From the NCBI RefSeq assembly GCF_023715205.1, contig NZ_JAMBNR010000011.1, positions 119,470 through 183,469 of the forward strand: a stretch of DNA of 64,000 nucleotides, read 5' to 3'. The notes below the pieces were generated by a model. That model made no database searches. It was given only the letters and a program-made list of their open reading frames with translations, and had not been told where the DNA came from. Every line of letters begins with the position of its first letter. The stretch's first letter is position 1. This stretch comes from Mesobacillus maritimus. Lineage in GTDB: Bacteria; Bacillota; Bacilli; Bacillales; Cytobacillaceae. Below, piece after piece: positions 51,281-60,094 of this stretch. The translations under genes and the position numbers were made by a program.

Positions 51281-51430
51281 GCTTAACCACCTAACGAATT
51301 AAATATTTTAAATATTACCATTTATATTGTGAAAATAGGTGAATTTTGCTTAACCCTGAAACTATAGTTGTCAATTTGAAGTGTGGTACACTTATGAAAA
51401 ACGAAGATTGGTCATAGAGGTGGATATAAA

Positions 51431-52816
51431 GTGAAAACGGTTCTAGTGATTGGCGGAGGTATTACAGGCTTATCGGCCATGTATGAATTACATAAATGGA
51501 AACAGGAAAAAGGTGCGGATGTTCGATTAGTCCTTGTAGAAGCAGGAGAAGAACTTGGTGGAAAAATAACCACCGTTCATCAAAGTGGTTTTATTATGGA
51601 AGCAGGGGCGGACTCCATTGTCTCTAGGAAGTTAGAATCACTGTCTTTGGTGGAAGAGTTGGGACTAGAACAAGAAGTGGTTTACAACTCAACTGGAATT
51701 TCTTTTATTTATACTGATGGAGAATTAAAGGCCATACCGGCTGATTCTGTATTTGGAATTCCGGCAAGCATCAAATCTTTAGCGGAAACGACGCTAGTTT
51801 CAGCGGAAGGAAAAATAGCAGCACTAAAAGATTTTTACACAAAAAACGACCAGTTTACCAAGAATGATTCCGTCGGTGCTTTCCTTGAACATTTTCTCGG
51901 GAGTGAATTTGTAGAGAAACAGATTGCTCCGGTTTTATCAGGTGTATATAGTGGAAAATTAACGGACTTAACCATTGCTCCCACGCTTCCGTATTTAATT
52001 GACTACAAGGAGAAGTATGGAAGCATCATCAAAGGCTTAGAAGCGAATAAACAGCAATTTAAAGGTGGCGAGCGTAAATTTCTTTCGTTTAAAAATGGCT
52101 TAAGCAGCATAATTGAGGCAATCGAAAACCAGTTGGAAGACGTAGAAATCTTTAAAGCCATAAAAGTAAATAAAATTGAAAAAGACAATCAACATTATCG
52201 AGTGGAATTGAATAATGGGGAAGTCGTTGAAGCAGATCATGTTGTATTAAGTATCCCGCATACAGCAGCGGAAAAACTGATTGACGATCCAGAACTTACG
52301 AAAGGATTCTCCGGACTTCGAAATAGTTCTCTAATCAGTGTATATGTTGGGTTTGATGTCCCAGATCGCATTCTCCCAGCGGATGGTACCGGATTTATTA
52401 CCGCAAACACAGATGAGCTATCTTGTAACGCTTGTACCTGGACAAGTAGGAAATGGAAGCATACGTCAAAGTCTGGGAACCTTTTGGTAAGATTATTTTA
52501 TAAAAGCAGTCATCCAGCCTTTGCTTCATTAAAAGAAATGAACAGAGAGGAACTGTTAAAGGCTGCGATGAACGATATCCAAAAAAGTCTAGGTATCGAT
52601 GCTGAGCCAGTTGCTAGTGAAGTGACCAATTGGTCGGATCAAATGCCCAATTATCTAATCTCACACCCTCAAAGTGTGGCAATGCTTGAACAAAAGTTAG
52701 CTGCAGATTATCCAGGCATTCATCTCGCTGGCTGTTCGTATTATGGCGTTGGGATTCCAGATTGTATCGAAAATGGGATCAAAACGGCACAGAAAATCAT
52801 TCATTTAAATAAGTAA
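51431..52816 (+). CDS. hemY: Coproporphyrinogen III/protoporphyrinogen oxidase HemY
   Basis: 461 residues. FAD-binding GGGITGLSAMYEL near the N-terminus, then LVEAGEELGGKITTV and GFIMEAGADSIVSRK, and the C-terminal FAD motif HLAGCSYYGVGIPDCIENG. In Firmicutes this oxygen-dependent enzyme makes coproporphyrin III for the coproporphyrin-dependent haem route. hemE and hemH, usually adjacent in Bacillus, are not here, so this may be a second or a relocated copy. Confidence 0.9.
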   Translation: MKTVLVIGGGITGLSAMYELHKWKQEKGADVRLVLVEAGEELGGKITTVHQSGFIMEAGADSIVSRKLESLSLVEELGLEQEVVYNSTGISFIYTDGELKAIPADSVFGIPASIKSLAETTLVSAEGKIAALKDFYTKNDQFTKNDSVGAFLEHFLGSEFVEKQIAPVLSGVYSGKLTDLTIAPTLPYLIDYKEKYGSIIKGLEANKQQFKGGERKFLSFKNGLSSIIEAIENQLEDVEIFKAIKVNKIEKDNQHYRVELNNGEVVEADHVVLSIPHTAAEKLIDDPELTKGFSGLRNSSLISVYVGFDVPDRILPADGTGFITANTDELSCNACTWTSRKWKHTSKSGNLLVRLFYKSSHPAFASLKEMNREELLKAAMNDIQKSLGIDAEPVASEVTNWSDQMPNYLISHPQSVAMLEQKLAADYPGIHLAGCSYYGVGIPDCIENGIKTAQKIIHLNK

Positions 52817-52866
52817 GCCTATAAATCAATCCCCTTTGTTGGGATTGGTCAATAGGCTTTTTTCTA
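52817..52866. terminator. Terminator between converging genes
   Basis: AAGCCTAT and ATAGGCTT form the outer stem, CAATCCC and GGGATTG an inner one, followed by a T run on the plus strand. Confidence 0.8.
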
Positions 52867-52870
52867 TTTT

Positions 52871-53899
52871 CTAGTTGGCCTCGCTTTTCACGGAAGGGAG
52901 GTTTTCTTTTTCTTCGAGTTGGGCATGATTTTTCAACTGTCGTACAATCTTTTTGTATTTCTTCAAAGAGTAACAAGAGCCAGAATAGGTTAAATGCCGA
53001 CTAGAATCAAACGGAATATAAATGACAGCAAAAATTGGGAAAAAGGTTCTTCGTCGAAATCGCAAGTCTTTCCAAAACACAAAATACCCATTTTTTCGTT
53101 TCTGAACATGTGGAAAGGCGTACTTCGTTGATAAAATAAAATCACGAATGGTTTGACTTTCTAAGCTATCTACAACAACATTCGGAAAGTCAATTTGTTT
53201 CGCTAGCACATAATCCACCGTAAATTCTTTACGAACATAAACCCCAAATAGATAGTCATTTTCTGTTTCAATTAACACTTTCCATTTCGAAATGGGCTGT
53301 TGCGGAATGAGCTTGATTTCGATCGCTTTTTGAAAATACATAGATAGGGTTCTTTTAATTAAGAAAGAGTAGAATTTCCGAAAACCGATGTATAGGAACA
53401 TAAGCGAATAAATAACCGCAAATACAGTACCTGCTTCATAAAACAAGAGTGATACAAAACCAGCTGCATGGAGAAGCAAAATATAGGTGTCTGTTAGTGG
53501 GATGCTATCAAATGAAATCCATTTGGTTGTAAAAGGGCGAAGGGCCTGAGTTCCATAAACATTAAATAGATCGAAGAAAACATGGAGTAGCGTAGCAAGT
53601 AAGGTCCAAAAGAACAAATGCGTAAATCCTGATGGTGTAAAGCTTAAATACAAGATACTTGAAAGGGTGAGTGCCAAAAAGGGGAGAATCACAATCGAAT
53701 GAGACCACCCACGATGATGACGCTTATAAAAACCTTTTCCTTTTAATTTTAACAAATAGTCAAAATCAGGTGCATTTGATCCAAGGATGGTTCCAGCAAG
53801 GACGGCTTGCGATAAGACAGGGTTCTCAGCAACAACAGGATCCAGTTGGGCAAGAGCTGCTAAACCAAGGCCAATAATAATATGGGAACCTGTATCCAT
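52871..53899 (-). CDS. YfhP-like membrane metal-dependent hydrolase
   Basis: 342 residues from ATG 53899, directly after AAGGAGGAATGAGC; the frame extends upstream to 54058 without a start signal. The N-terminal part has MDTGSHIIIGLGLAALA with the first metal His, then APDFDYL, KRHHRGWSHSIV and LHVFFDLFNVYGTQALRPF, the His/Asp motifs of the YdjM/YfhP membrane hydrolase family, followed by membrane helices and a soluble C-terminal domain of about 130 residues. Confidence 0.83.
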   Translation of the reverse strand: MDTGSHIIIGLGLAALAQLDPVVAENPVLSQAVLAGTILGSNAPDFDYLLKLKGKGFYKRHHRGWSHSIVILPFLALTLSSILYLSFTPSGFTHLFFWTLLATLLHVFFDLFNVYGTQALRPFTTKWISFDSIPLTDTYILLLHAAGFVSLLFYEAGTVFAVIYSLMFLYIGFRKFYSFLIKRTLSMYFQKAIEIKLIPQQPISKWKVLIETENDYLFGVYVRKEFTVDYVLAKQIDFPNVVVDSLESQTIRDFILSTKYAFPHVQKRKNGYFVFWKDLRFRRRTFFPIFAVIYIPFDSSRHLTYSGSCYSLKKYKKIVRQLKNHAQLEEKENLPSVKSEAN

Positions 53900-54236
53900 G
53901 CTCATTCCTCCTTTGTAAAGGGTTGTGTGAATTTTGTCGGTAGTGCAGTCTTTTAAATTTAGATAGAGTGTTATGCTTTTGAGGGTTTTAGTGGAAAGGG
54001 TATGTGTACTGGTGGGTATAGGGGAGTAGTATGTTAGATTGTTAGACCCCTTCATCATAATTCCTTCTCTTTAACGGGGAATAAAGAGCATGTTAAAAGT
54101 AGGTTAAGATTTTCTCAATTCCCGGATTAACTAGCGCTAATGTTAGGTTTATGTAAACTTTCCATTCAAGACAAAGGAAATTCATCTGGTAAGAAGGAAT
54201 AGTTATGCAAAAATCTTCTTAAAGTGAGGGGTCTGA

Positions 54237-55166
54237 ATGAAAGCATTGCCGACAATTCGCATACCAGTACTCATGAAAATGTGGGAAGAGAATCCGAAAG
54301 TTTGGAAGTTTCTTATTGATGTTGGGATCTTGATAAAATATAAAACCATGAAGTCTGAGAAACTCCCTAGTAGAATTGAGTTTCCATCTACTACAGTTCT
54401 ATATGTGAATCCAGATGAGAATCGTGGGAGGGCTTTGTTGATTAGCGGGGGTGTGACGCAATCTAGAGTGAAGCATTTTTGGGAAAAGGCTGTCCATCGT
54501 TATTCGCCAGACTTGATCCTTGATGTAGGTGTGAATTATGGAGAATGCATGTTTTCGACGATTTACCCGAAGCATTGTAAAATCATTGGAATAGAGGCTA
54601 ATCACCATTTATTGAAATATCTACATCAGTCAAAAGTGGAGCATCCGAATCAGGAACAAATGACAATTATTCATGCGCTAGCTGCTGATAAAGAGGATGA
54701 GCAAAAGGACTTCTTTATTGACCGGCATTGGTCGGGGACTTCCTCAGCTTCCTATAAACCAGCACATCAGATGATCGAAACCATCCCTGTGCGGACGATG
54801 AAGATTGACTCGCTTCTAAAAGAGGAGAATGGTTTTCAACGAATCCTTTTTAAAGTGGATGTAGAAGGCTATGAAGCATTTGTTTTAAAAGGAATGAGTG
54901 AAATTTTAAAGCAATGTCAAGTCGCCATCGGTATGATTGAGTTTAATAGTGTTTATCTCAGTAAGTCCGGGGTAAATCCAGAGGAGTTTTATGACTATTT
55001 ACAATTCCATTTTAAAATTTATGTCTATATCACCGAATATGATCTTAGAGAAGCTAGCGGTTTATCTTATACAGCTCTTTATAACCTTTTTGAAAAAGAC
55101 TATATCCATACAGATTTCATTCTTGTCACGGGTAAAGAGCCGAATAAACCGCCTTTTAGCCGCTGA
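54237..55166 (+). CDS. FkbM-family methyltransferase
   Basis: 309 residues. A first third without clear motif, then the FkbM methyltransferase domain (about 85-270): LILDVGVNYGECMFSTIYP as SAM motif I, KIIGIEANHHLLKYL as motif II, and ILFKVDVEGYEAFVLKGM as the family hallmark DVEGxE. FkbM enzymes methylate sugars or secondary metabolites. No biosynthetic genes are adjacent, so the substrate is open. ATG start behind AGTGAGGGG. Confidence 0.87.
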   Translation: MKALPTIRIPVLMKMWEENPKVWKFLIDVGILIKYKTMKSEKLPSRIEFPSTTVLYVNPDENRGRALLISGGVTQSRVKHFWEKAVHRYSPDLILDVGVNYGECMFSTIYPKHCKIIGIEANHHLLKYLHQSKVEHPNQEQMTIIHALAADKEDEQKDFFIDRHWSGTSSASYKPAHQMIETIPVRTMKIDSLLKEENGFQRILFKVDVEGYEAFVLKGMSEILKQCQVAIGMIEFNSVYLSKSGVNPEEFYDYLQFHFKIYVYITEYDLREASGLSYTALYNLFEKDYIHTDFILVTGKEPNKPPFSR

Positions 55167-55187
55167 GTCGAACCAGGGTTATTGACA

Positions 55188-55243
55188 GGCCTAAAAAAAA
55201 AACTGCCCAAATCGGTAGTCATCATCCGACTGGACAGCTTTTT
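55188..55243 (+). terminator. Terminator of the FkbM gene
   Basis: Imperfect stem of CTGCCC..ATCGG with CCGA..GGACAG, with an A run before it and six T after it. Confidence 0.6.
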
Positions 55244-55302
55244 TGAGAGATTATCTTTGTTAGGGCTTTAGCCTATAGAAAAATCAATCAGGCTATGCGT
55301 GA

Positions 55303-55353
55303 CTAACATTCAGTGGGGGTTAAGAAATCCCCCCGCTGAATGAAGTTTTACTT
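55303..55353. repeat. Second copy of the CATTCAGTGGGGG hairpin element
   Basis: GACTAACATTCAGTGGGGG pairs with CCCCCCGCTGAATG and is followed by AAGTTTTACTTTT. It matches the second hairpin of the element at 44688-44830, including both flanks. It lies exactly at the end of the minus-strand gene that stops at 55354. Confidence 0.8.
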
Positions 55354-57039
55354 TTATTCCAACCCTTTTATCGCAATCGTTTTTACTGGAAGGAATTCTT
55401 CTCCAGAATCCAGATAGGTAACATCTACAGAATCTTCTGGTTGTAAATAGATTGCCTTCGGGGCATTTTCAGAAGATAGGATGTAGTTTTGCCCATTATC
55501 TAACAAGAAGTAGATCATCGTCACGTTCTCGGACTTCTCTTTATAGACACGCACAACTTTACCGCTCACTTGCTTTTCTTCCGCTTTTGAAGTTCCATCA
55601 ACAGTCCCACCACCACGTTGCAAAGCAGTTTTGTATTGTTTTAAAGCTTCGTTTGGCGTATTTCCGTATACTGAAATCTCAGGGTTGGCAGCTGAAACGA
55701 TAAAGTAGTTTTGCAAGAATCCGTTGGCATCTAGCACCGGTGTCAACCAGCTTGCTTCACCATAGAAATTATAGAGAATCGGCATTTCGCCATTCCATTT
55801 TTTCTCAATGAATTTCTTTTCAATAATTTGTAAAGCTCCTTGTGAATCCATGTACGATTCTTCTAAGTTCCCAGTATAATAGGTGGCTTTTCCTGTTCGA
55901 GAATTTGTCAGAGAATAGCCGAGCATTGAGTCAACGCCTTCTTTAGGGCTTGTAAAATCAGTGAAGTAGTACATAACTCCGTTTTCATCAAAGATTGGAC
56001 TGACGTTTGCTTCTGTCCCTTCATCTGACGGAAGTTTCACGTCAGATTTTCCAAACTTGCTGTTCCAAAAGCCATGAACATAGTTCCCGAAATAGCTATT
56101 GTGCAAGCTGACCACTTCTGGAGAAACAGCTCCATCAATAAATGCTGGAACATCATCTAAACTATACATTTCGGTTTTTCCGGAATTAGGCTCCACAAGG
56201 ACGATTCCTTTCACATCGAACCCATTTCGTCCTGAAATGAAATCTCCATATGAACGGATATAGTACGGTTTCCCTTCATCGTCGATTTCCAATTGAGGTT
56301 CTCCATAAAAGATAATCTCTGGATAATGTGTTCGCATATGGCGGTTTAAATCTTTCCCGAAATAAGAAGACGGTGTATACGTCATTTCGGTTTTGATAAA
56401 GCGTGGATTATCTGTTGAATCGGTCGCACTAATGGTGAAATATCCTGGCGTGGAGTCTCCGTTCCACCATTTGAAAAATCCAGAAAACTCAACAGGTGCA
56501 ATGTAAACATAGTCATTGTTTACTTTTTGAATTTGCAAGTTTCCAAGTTCGTAATAACTCGTATTAGGCACTTGACCAAATGCTTTTTTCATTTTATTCC
56601 GTGCGAATTGAGGGGGGACGCTTGCTGGTGTTTTTGTTTCATCAAACACTTCGATTTCTGTTTCTTGCACCATATTGGCTACTTCGTATTTCTCATCAGC
56701 ATTAAATAAAAAAGCCGTTCCTAGATAAATGCTGAAGACAAGACTTGCTAAAAATAAAACTCCTTTCATCATTCTCTCGAAACCAGTGGCAAACAGTGCC
56801 CCAGCTGCAGTCACGACTAAGGCTAGTAGCCAAACAGAGGTAAAGTTGCGATCAAGATTTGTGATATAAAAGTATCCGAAGATGAGGGCGGTAAGAATAA
56901 GCGCAACTGTTATGAGAAGCCAGCTGTTGGAATTTGCCTCTTTGCTTTCCTTATTCTTTTGCTTCTTCTGTGTAAAAGGAAAAAGAATAAGAGCAGACGC
57001 GACACCAATAATAAGTGAAAAGATTAATATAGACCCCAT
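55354..57039 (-). CDS. Large membrane-anchored protein, unknown
   Basis: 561 residues. Four membrane helices in the first 112 residues (about 3-22, 41-60, 66-86, 92-112), then about 445 residues outside the membrane that are rich in beta-type and aromatic sequence (EFSGFFKWWNGDSTPGYFTI). A small C-terminal part (about 485-561) with VSGKVVRVYKEKSENVTMIY looks like a separate beta-barrel. It is not recognised as a characterised family. Confidence 0.65.
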   Translation of the reverse strand: MGSILIFSLIIGVASALILFPFTQKKQKNKESKEANSNSWLLITVALILTALIFGYFYITNLDRNFTSVWLLALVVTAAGALFATGFERMMKGVLFLASLVFSIYLGTAFLFNADEKYEVANMVQETEIEVFDETKTPASVPPQFARNKMKKAFGQVPNTSYYELGNLQIQKVNNDYVYIAPVEFSGFFKWWNGDSTPGYFTISATDSTDNPRFIKTEMTYTPSSYFGKDLNRHMRTHYPEIIFYGEPQLEIDDEGKPYYIRSYGDFISGRNGFDVKGIVLVEPNSGKTEMYSLDDVPAFIDGAVSPEVVSLHNSYFGNYVHGFWNSKFGKSDVKLPSDEGTEANVSPIFDENGVMYYFTDFTSPKEGVDSMLGYSLTNSRTGKATYYTGNLEESYMDSQGALQIIEKKFIEKKWNGEMPILYNFYGEASWLTPVLDANGFLQNYFIVSAANPEISVYGNTPNEALKQYKTALQRGGGTVDGTSKAEEKQVSGKVVRVYKEKSENVTMIYFLLDNGQNYILSSENAPKAIYLQPEDSVDVTYLDSGEEFLPVKTIAIKGLE

Positions 57040-57113
57040 AAAAACTCCCTTTCAAAAATTTGTTAATTTATATACGAATAGTATGGGTTAAAAGTTTCAT
57101 TTAACGAAAAATA

Positions 57114-57148
57114 CCAAAAACACAAAGGGAAACCCTTTGTGTTTTTGG
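57114..57148 (-). terminator. Terminator of the gpx-ohrR operon
   Basis: CCAAAAACACAAAGGG and CCCTTTGTGTTTTTGG form a perfect 16-bp stem around AAA just after the ohrR stop. Confidence 0.9.
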
Positions 57149-57153
57149 CTAAA

Positions 57154-57594
57154 TTAGTTTTGATTTCGTTCTTTAATCTTTTGGCGAAGTTGGTTTAATC
57201 CCTGCATCAACGCTTCATATTCTGCCAACTCAATTTGACAAGTCTGAATCTCATCGGCAATTTTCATCGTGATAGGTTGTTTTTCTTTATACGCTTTTGG
57301 CTGAAGAGTGATATAAACTTTTCGTTCATCTTCCTTTGAACGTTCTTTACGAAGCCAACCATTTGCTTCCATTCGGGTAATCATTGGGTTTAACGTACCT
57401 GTTCCTAGGCTTAGTCGTTCACCTAATTCTTTCATTGTTACGTGATCTTTTTCCCACAATGCTAACAGAAGCAAATATTGAGGGTACGTTAAGCCAAATG
57501 GTTGCAACGCTGAAGTATAAAGTTTGGTAAATTCATTGGATGTTTGATAAAGAGAAAAACAAAGTTGTTTTTCTAAAGTTAGAAAATCGTTCAT
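57154..57594 (-). CDS. OhrR-type organic peroxide-sensing MarR regulator
   Basis: 146 residues from ATG 57594, six bases after GGAG. The sensing cysteine is Cys12 in EKQLCFSLY, the equivalent of Cys15 of B. subtilis OhrR. Winged helix with MKELGERLSLGTGTLNPMIT and the wing RSKEDERKVYITL. It follows a glutathione peroxidase gene instead of the usual ohr gene. It probably represses this operon and is released by peroxide oxidation of Cys12. Confidence 0.88.
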   Translation of the reverse strand: MNDFLTLEKQLCFSLYQTSNEFTKLYTSALQPFGLTYPQYLLLLALWEKDHVTMKELGERLSLGTGTLNPMITRMEANGWLRKERSKEDERKVYITLQPKAYKEKQPITMKIADEIQTCQIELAEYEALMQGLNQLRQKIKERNQN

Positions 57595-57616
57595 TTTCAT
57601 CTCCACTTACAATTCA

Positions 57617-58093
57617 TTATAGATATTTTGCTAGATCTGCTTCAATCGTACTAGGATCTGTCGTTGGGGAGTAACGTTCAACAACCTTGCCGTTGCGGTC
57701 AACTAGGAATTTGGTAAAGTTCCATTTGATCCGGTTCGATAAAAGGCCCCTTTTCTGCGATTTTAAGTAAGTAAACAAAGGATCAGCATTTGGACCGTTC
57801 ACGTCAATTTTCGCAAACATCGGGAAAGTAACGCCATAGTTTCGTTGACAAAATTGAGTTGTTTCATCAATGTTATCAAATTCTTGATTGTTAAACTGAT
57901 CGCAAGGGAAACCAAGAACTTCTAAGCCTTTGTCTTGATGCTTATCATAGATTTCTTGAAGACCCTTGAATTGTGGTGTTAGTCCACACTTGCTTGCGGT
58001 GTTGACAATAAGTAAAGGTTTTCCTTCATATTCCTTTAATGACTTTTCCATTCCATTCGGTGTTTTTACCGCAAATTCATAAACAGTGCTCAT
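57617..58093 (-). CDS. Glutathione-peroxidase-like thiol peroxidase
   Basis: 158 residues. Catalytic Cys36 in VNTASKCGLTPQFKGL, then the Gln of FPCDQFNNQE and the Trp of KWNFTKFLVDRNG, giving the Cys-Gln-Trp triad. The second Cys in the FPC motif is the usual resolving residue. It is a Cys form, not a Sec form, and is thioredoxin- or bacillithiol-linked in Bacillus. First gene of an operon with OhrR, 22 bases apart. Confidence 0.92.
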   Translation of the reverse strand: MSTVYEFAVKTPNGMEKSLKEYEGKPLLIVNTASKCGLTPQFKGLQEIYDKHQDKGLEVLGFPCDQFNNQEFDNIDETTQFCQRNYGVTFPMFAKIDVNGPNADPLFTYLKSQKRGLLSNRIKWNFTKFLVDRNGKVVERYSPTTDPSTIEADLAKYL

Positions 58094-58149
58094 CTAGTTT
58101 CCTCCTTAAGATAGGAATTATAAGTAGTTATGAAAATCAGGATGTTTAA

Positions 58150-58188
58150 AATTAAATCGCCTACGATATAATCATACGCGATTTAATT
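58150..58188 (-). promoter_or_regulatory. Probable OhrR operator
   Basis: AATTAAATCGC and GCGATTTAATT are perfect 11-bp inverted repeats spaced by 17 bases and lie about 60 bases upstream of the gpx start. The spacer contains a TATGATTATA-like -10 region on the minus strand. OhrR binds AT-rich dyads at its own promoter. Confidence 0.55.
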
Positions 58189-58306
58189 AATGATGGCAAT
58201 GCGTTTTTTAATTTTCTACCACATGAAGTAATACTTAATAGATAAAAGTATGGTATGTTTACTTTAAGCCCATTATTTATTGGGCGCTTGAGAGGATGTG
58301 AGAGGT

Positions 58307-58432
58307 ATGAACGACCAGCAATCCGAGGAAGTTGTGAAAAACTTGAAAAGGATCGCCGATGCATTAGAACGTTTATCACCACCACCCCAGAAGAAAAACA
58401 CTGAAACAGTAGAAAAAACAGATGAATCATAG
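58307..58432 (+). CDS. Small hydrophilic protein, unknown
   Basis: 41 residues: a helical first half (EEVVKNLKRIADALERL) and a Pro/Lys/Glu/Thr tail. AGAGGAT lies upstream and GAGAGG directly before the ATG. A good terminator follows 14 bases after the stop, which supports a real short transcript. Confidence 0.55.
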   Translation: MNDQQSEEVVKNLKRIADALERLSPPPQKKNTETVEKTDES

Positions 58433-58445
58433 AACAAGCCACTTG

Positions 58446-58478
58446 AAAAAGCCGCTCATTGCGGCTTTTTGTTTTTTA
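58446..58478 (+). terminator. Terminator of the small gene
   Basis: AAAAAGCCGC and GCGGCTTTTT around TCATT, followed by GTTTTTT. Confidence 0.9.
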
Positions 58479-58669
58479 TAAGCTATTAAAGTTTGAGAAT
58501 AGAGCCTTTTATAAATGCGCATTTATCAATAGGAGTAATTCAAGGGAAAGGACCGTATTCCCGAAGTAAGTAATTCATAGAAAAAAGGGTGGGGTAAATA
58601 ATAAGGTAATAATATAGTACATTTTTTGCCAACCTAACGAGGATCGGAAAAAAATGGAGGTAAAAGAAG

Positions 58670-58969
58670 ATGAAACAAATTACTACAACAGAACTTGCGC
58701 AAAAAATAAAAAACGGTGAAAAAGTAAATGTGATTGATGTGCGTGAAGACGATGAAGTCGCTACCGGGAAAATTCCAGGAGCACATCATATTCGGTTAGG
58801 AGACCTGCCTGATCAACTACATAAACTTGATAAGAAAGAACATTATTATATTGCCTGTCGATCTGGTGGAAGAAGCAGCATGGCGTGTGAACTCCTCACA
58901 TCAAATGGTTTTGATGTAACCAACATGACAGGTGGCATGCTCGCATGGGAAGACGAAGTCGAAAAATAA
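58670..58969 (+). CDS. Single-domain rhodanese sulfurtransferase
   Basis: 99 residues behind GGAGG. VIDVREDDEVATGKIPGAHH and active loop CRSGGRSS with Cys63, ending in GGMLAWEDE. Paralogue of the rhodanese at 38358 but outside the sulfur cluster, with no CsoR-type dyad visible upstream. Confidence 0.9.
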   Translation: MKQITTTELAQKIKNGEKVNVIDVREDDEVATGKIPGAHHIRLGDLPDQLHKLDKKEHYYIACRSGGRSSMACELLTSNGFDVTNMTGGMLAWEDEVEK

Positions 58970-58980
58970 AATGGAAATAA

Positions 58981-59007
58981 AATGGGTGGTGCCTGGCACC
59001 ATCCATT
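58981..59007. repeat. Palindrome with GGTGCCtGGCACC core
   Basis: AATGGGTGGTGCC and GGCACCATCCATT flank a single T, with one mismatch. Same core as the perfect palindrome at 24985-25017. It lies 12 bases after the rhodanese stop and could serve as its terminator despite lacking a T run. Confidence 0.8.
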
Positions 59008-59096
59008 ATTTGGGTAAATTGTTTGCTGTTTAATAGTCTCAGCGTTAAAATGAAAAATGCACGATTTAGTTTGAAAAGCACAGAGGAGTGAAACAT

Positions 59097-59921
59097 ATGA
59101 ACGTTAAATTGAACAATGGAGTGGAAATGCCTCAGCTTGGTTTTGGTGTCTTTAAAGTAGAAGAAGGCAAAACGGTTGTTGATGCAGTCAAGAAAGCCAT
59201 CGAGGTTGGCTATCGCTCGATTGATACAGCTGCTATCTACCAAAATGAAACGGGTGTTGGACAAGCGATTCGTGAATCAGGGGTTCCTCGTGAGGAATTG
59301 TTTATTACCTCTAAGGTTTGGAACAGCGATCAAGGATACGAAGCAACTCTTAAGGCATTTGATGCAAGTCTAGAAAAATTAGGATTAGATTATTTAGACT
59401 TGTACCTGGTGCATTGGCCAACTCCAGAACAAGATAAATATGTTGACACTTATAAAGCGTTAGAAAAGTTATATGAGGACGGAAAGGTCCGGGCAATTGG
59501 AGTTTCTAACTTTAAGGTTCCACACTTAGAAAGAATTTTTTCAGAGTGTAAAGTCAAGCCTGTAGTCAACCAAGTCGAACTGCATCCTTACTTCTCTCAG
59601 CTAGAACTAAGAGAGTTTTGCCAAAAAAATGAGATTTATGTAGAGGCATGGGGTCCATTAATGCAAGGTGGAGAAGCACTTACAAACGAAGTGATCGCTA
59701 AAATTGCTGAACAACATGGAAAATCTCCAGCTCAAGTGATCCTTCGTTGGCATTTACAAAATCAAATCATTGCGATACCAAAATCCACCACTCCAAGCCG
59801 TATCGAGGAAAACTTCCAAGTGTTTGATTTTGAGTTGTCAAAAGAAGAAATGGAACAAATTGATGCCTTAAATCAAGACAAGCGTCAAGGACCCGATCCA
59901 GACGAGATGAATGTATACTAA
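59097..59921 (+). CDS. Aldo/keto reductase, YvgN-like
   Basis: 274 residues from ATG 59097, eight bases after GAGGAG. AKR signatures: GYRSIDTAAIYQNETGVGQA (catalytic Asp and Tyr), ELFITSKVW (Lys), and YLDLYLVHWP (His). The C-terminal IPKSTTPSRIEENFQVFDFE binds NADPH. YvgN reduces methylglyoxal and related carbonyls. Cytosolic, single gene. Confidence 0.92.
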   Translation: MNVKLNNGVEMPQLGFGVFKVEEGKTVVDAVKKAIEVGYRSIDTAAIYQNETGVGQAIRESGVPREELFITSKVWNSDQGYEATLKAFDASLEKLGLDYLDLYLVHWPTPEQDKYVDTYKALEKLYEDGKVRAIGVSNFKVPHLERIFSECKVKPVVNQVELHPYFSQLELREFCQKNEIYVEAWGPLMQGGEALTNEVIAKIAEQHGKSPAQVILRWHLQNQIIAIPKSTTPSRIEENFQVFDFELSKEEMEQIDALNQDKRQGPDPDEMNVY

Positions 59922-59947
59922 GCTTTTCTTATAATCAGAATGTTATT

Positions 59948-59979
59948 AAAACTGGAAGGTTCCACCTTCCAGTTTTTTC
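59948..59979 (+). terminator. Terminator of the aldo/keto reductase gene
   Basis: AACTGGAAGGT and ACCTTCCAGTT pair around TCC, then TTTTT. Confidence 0.9.
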
Positions 59980-60094
59980 TTGTCTAAGGGGAAGAAGTGT
60001 GCCATAATATTTCGAGTGTAGAAATATTTTATTAGATGTGGATTTATGAATCTTATGTAGATTGATTCGCATTCTTATATATGTTTGGAGAGCG

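Noticed and set aside
53900..54058. N-terminal extension of the YfhP-like protein
   Set aside because: The extension lacks a ribosome site, while AAGGAGG precedes ATG 53899, and the family begins with MDTGSHI-like sequence.
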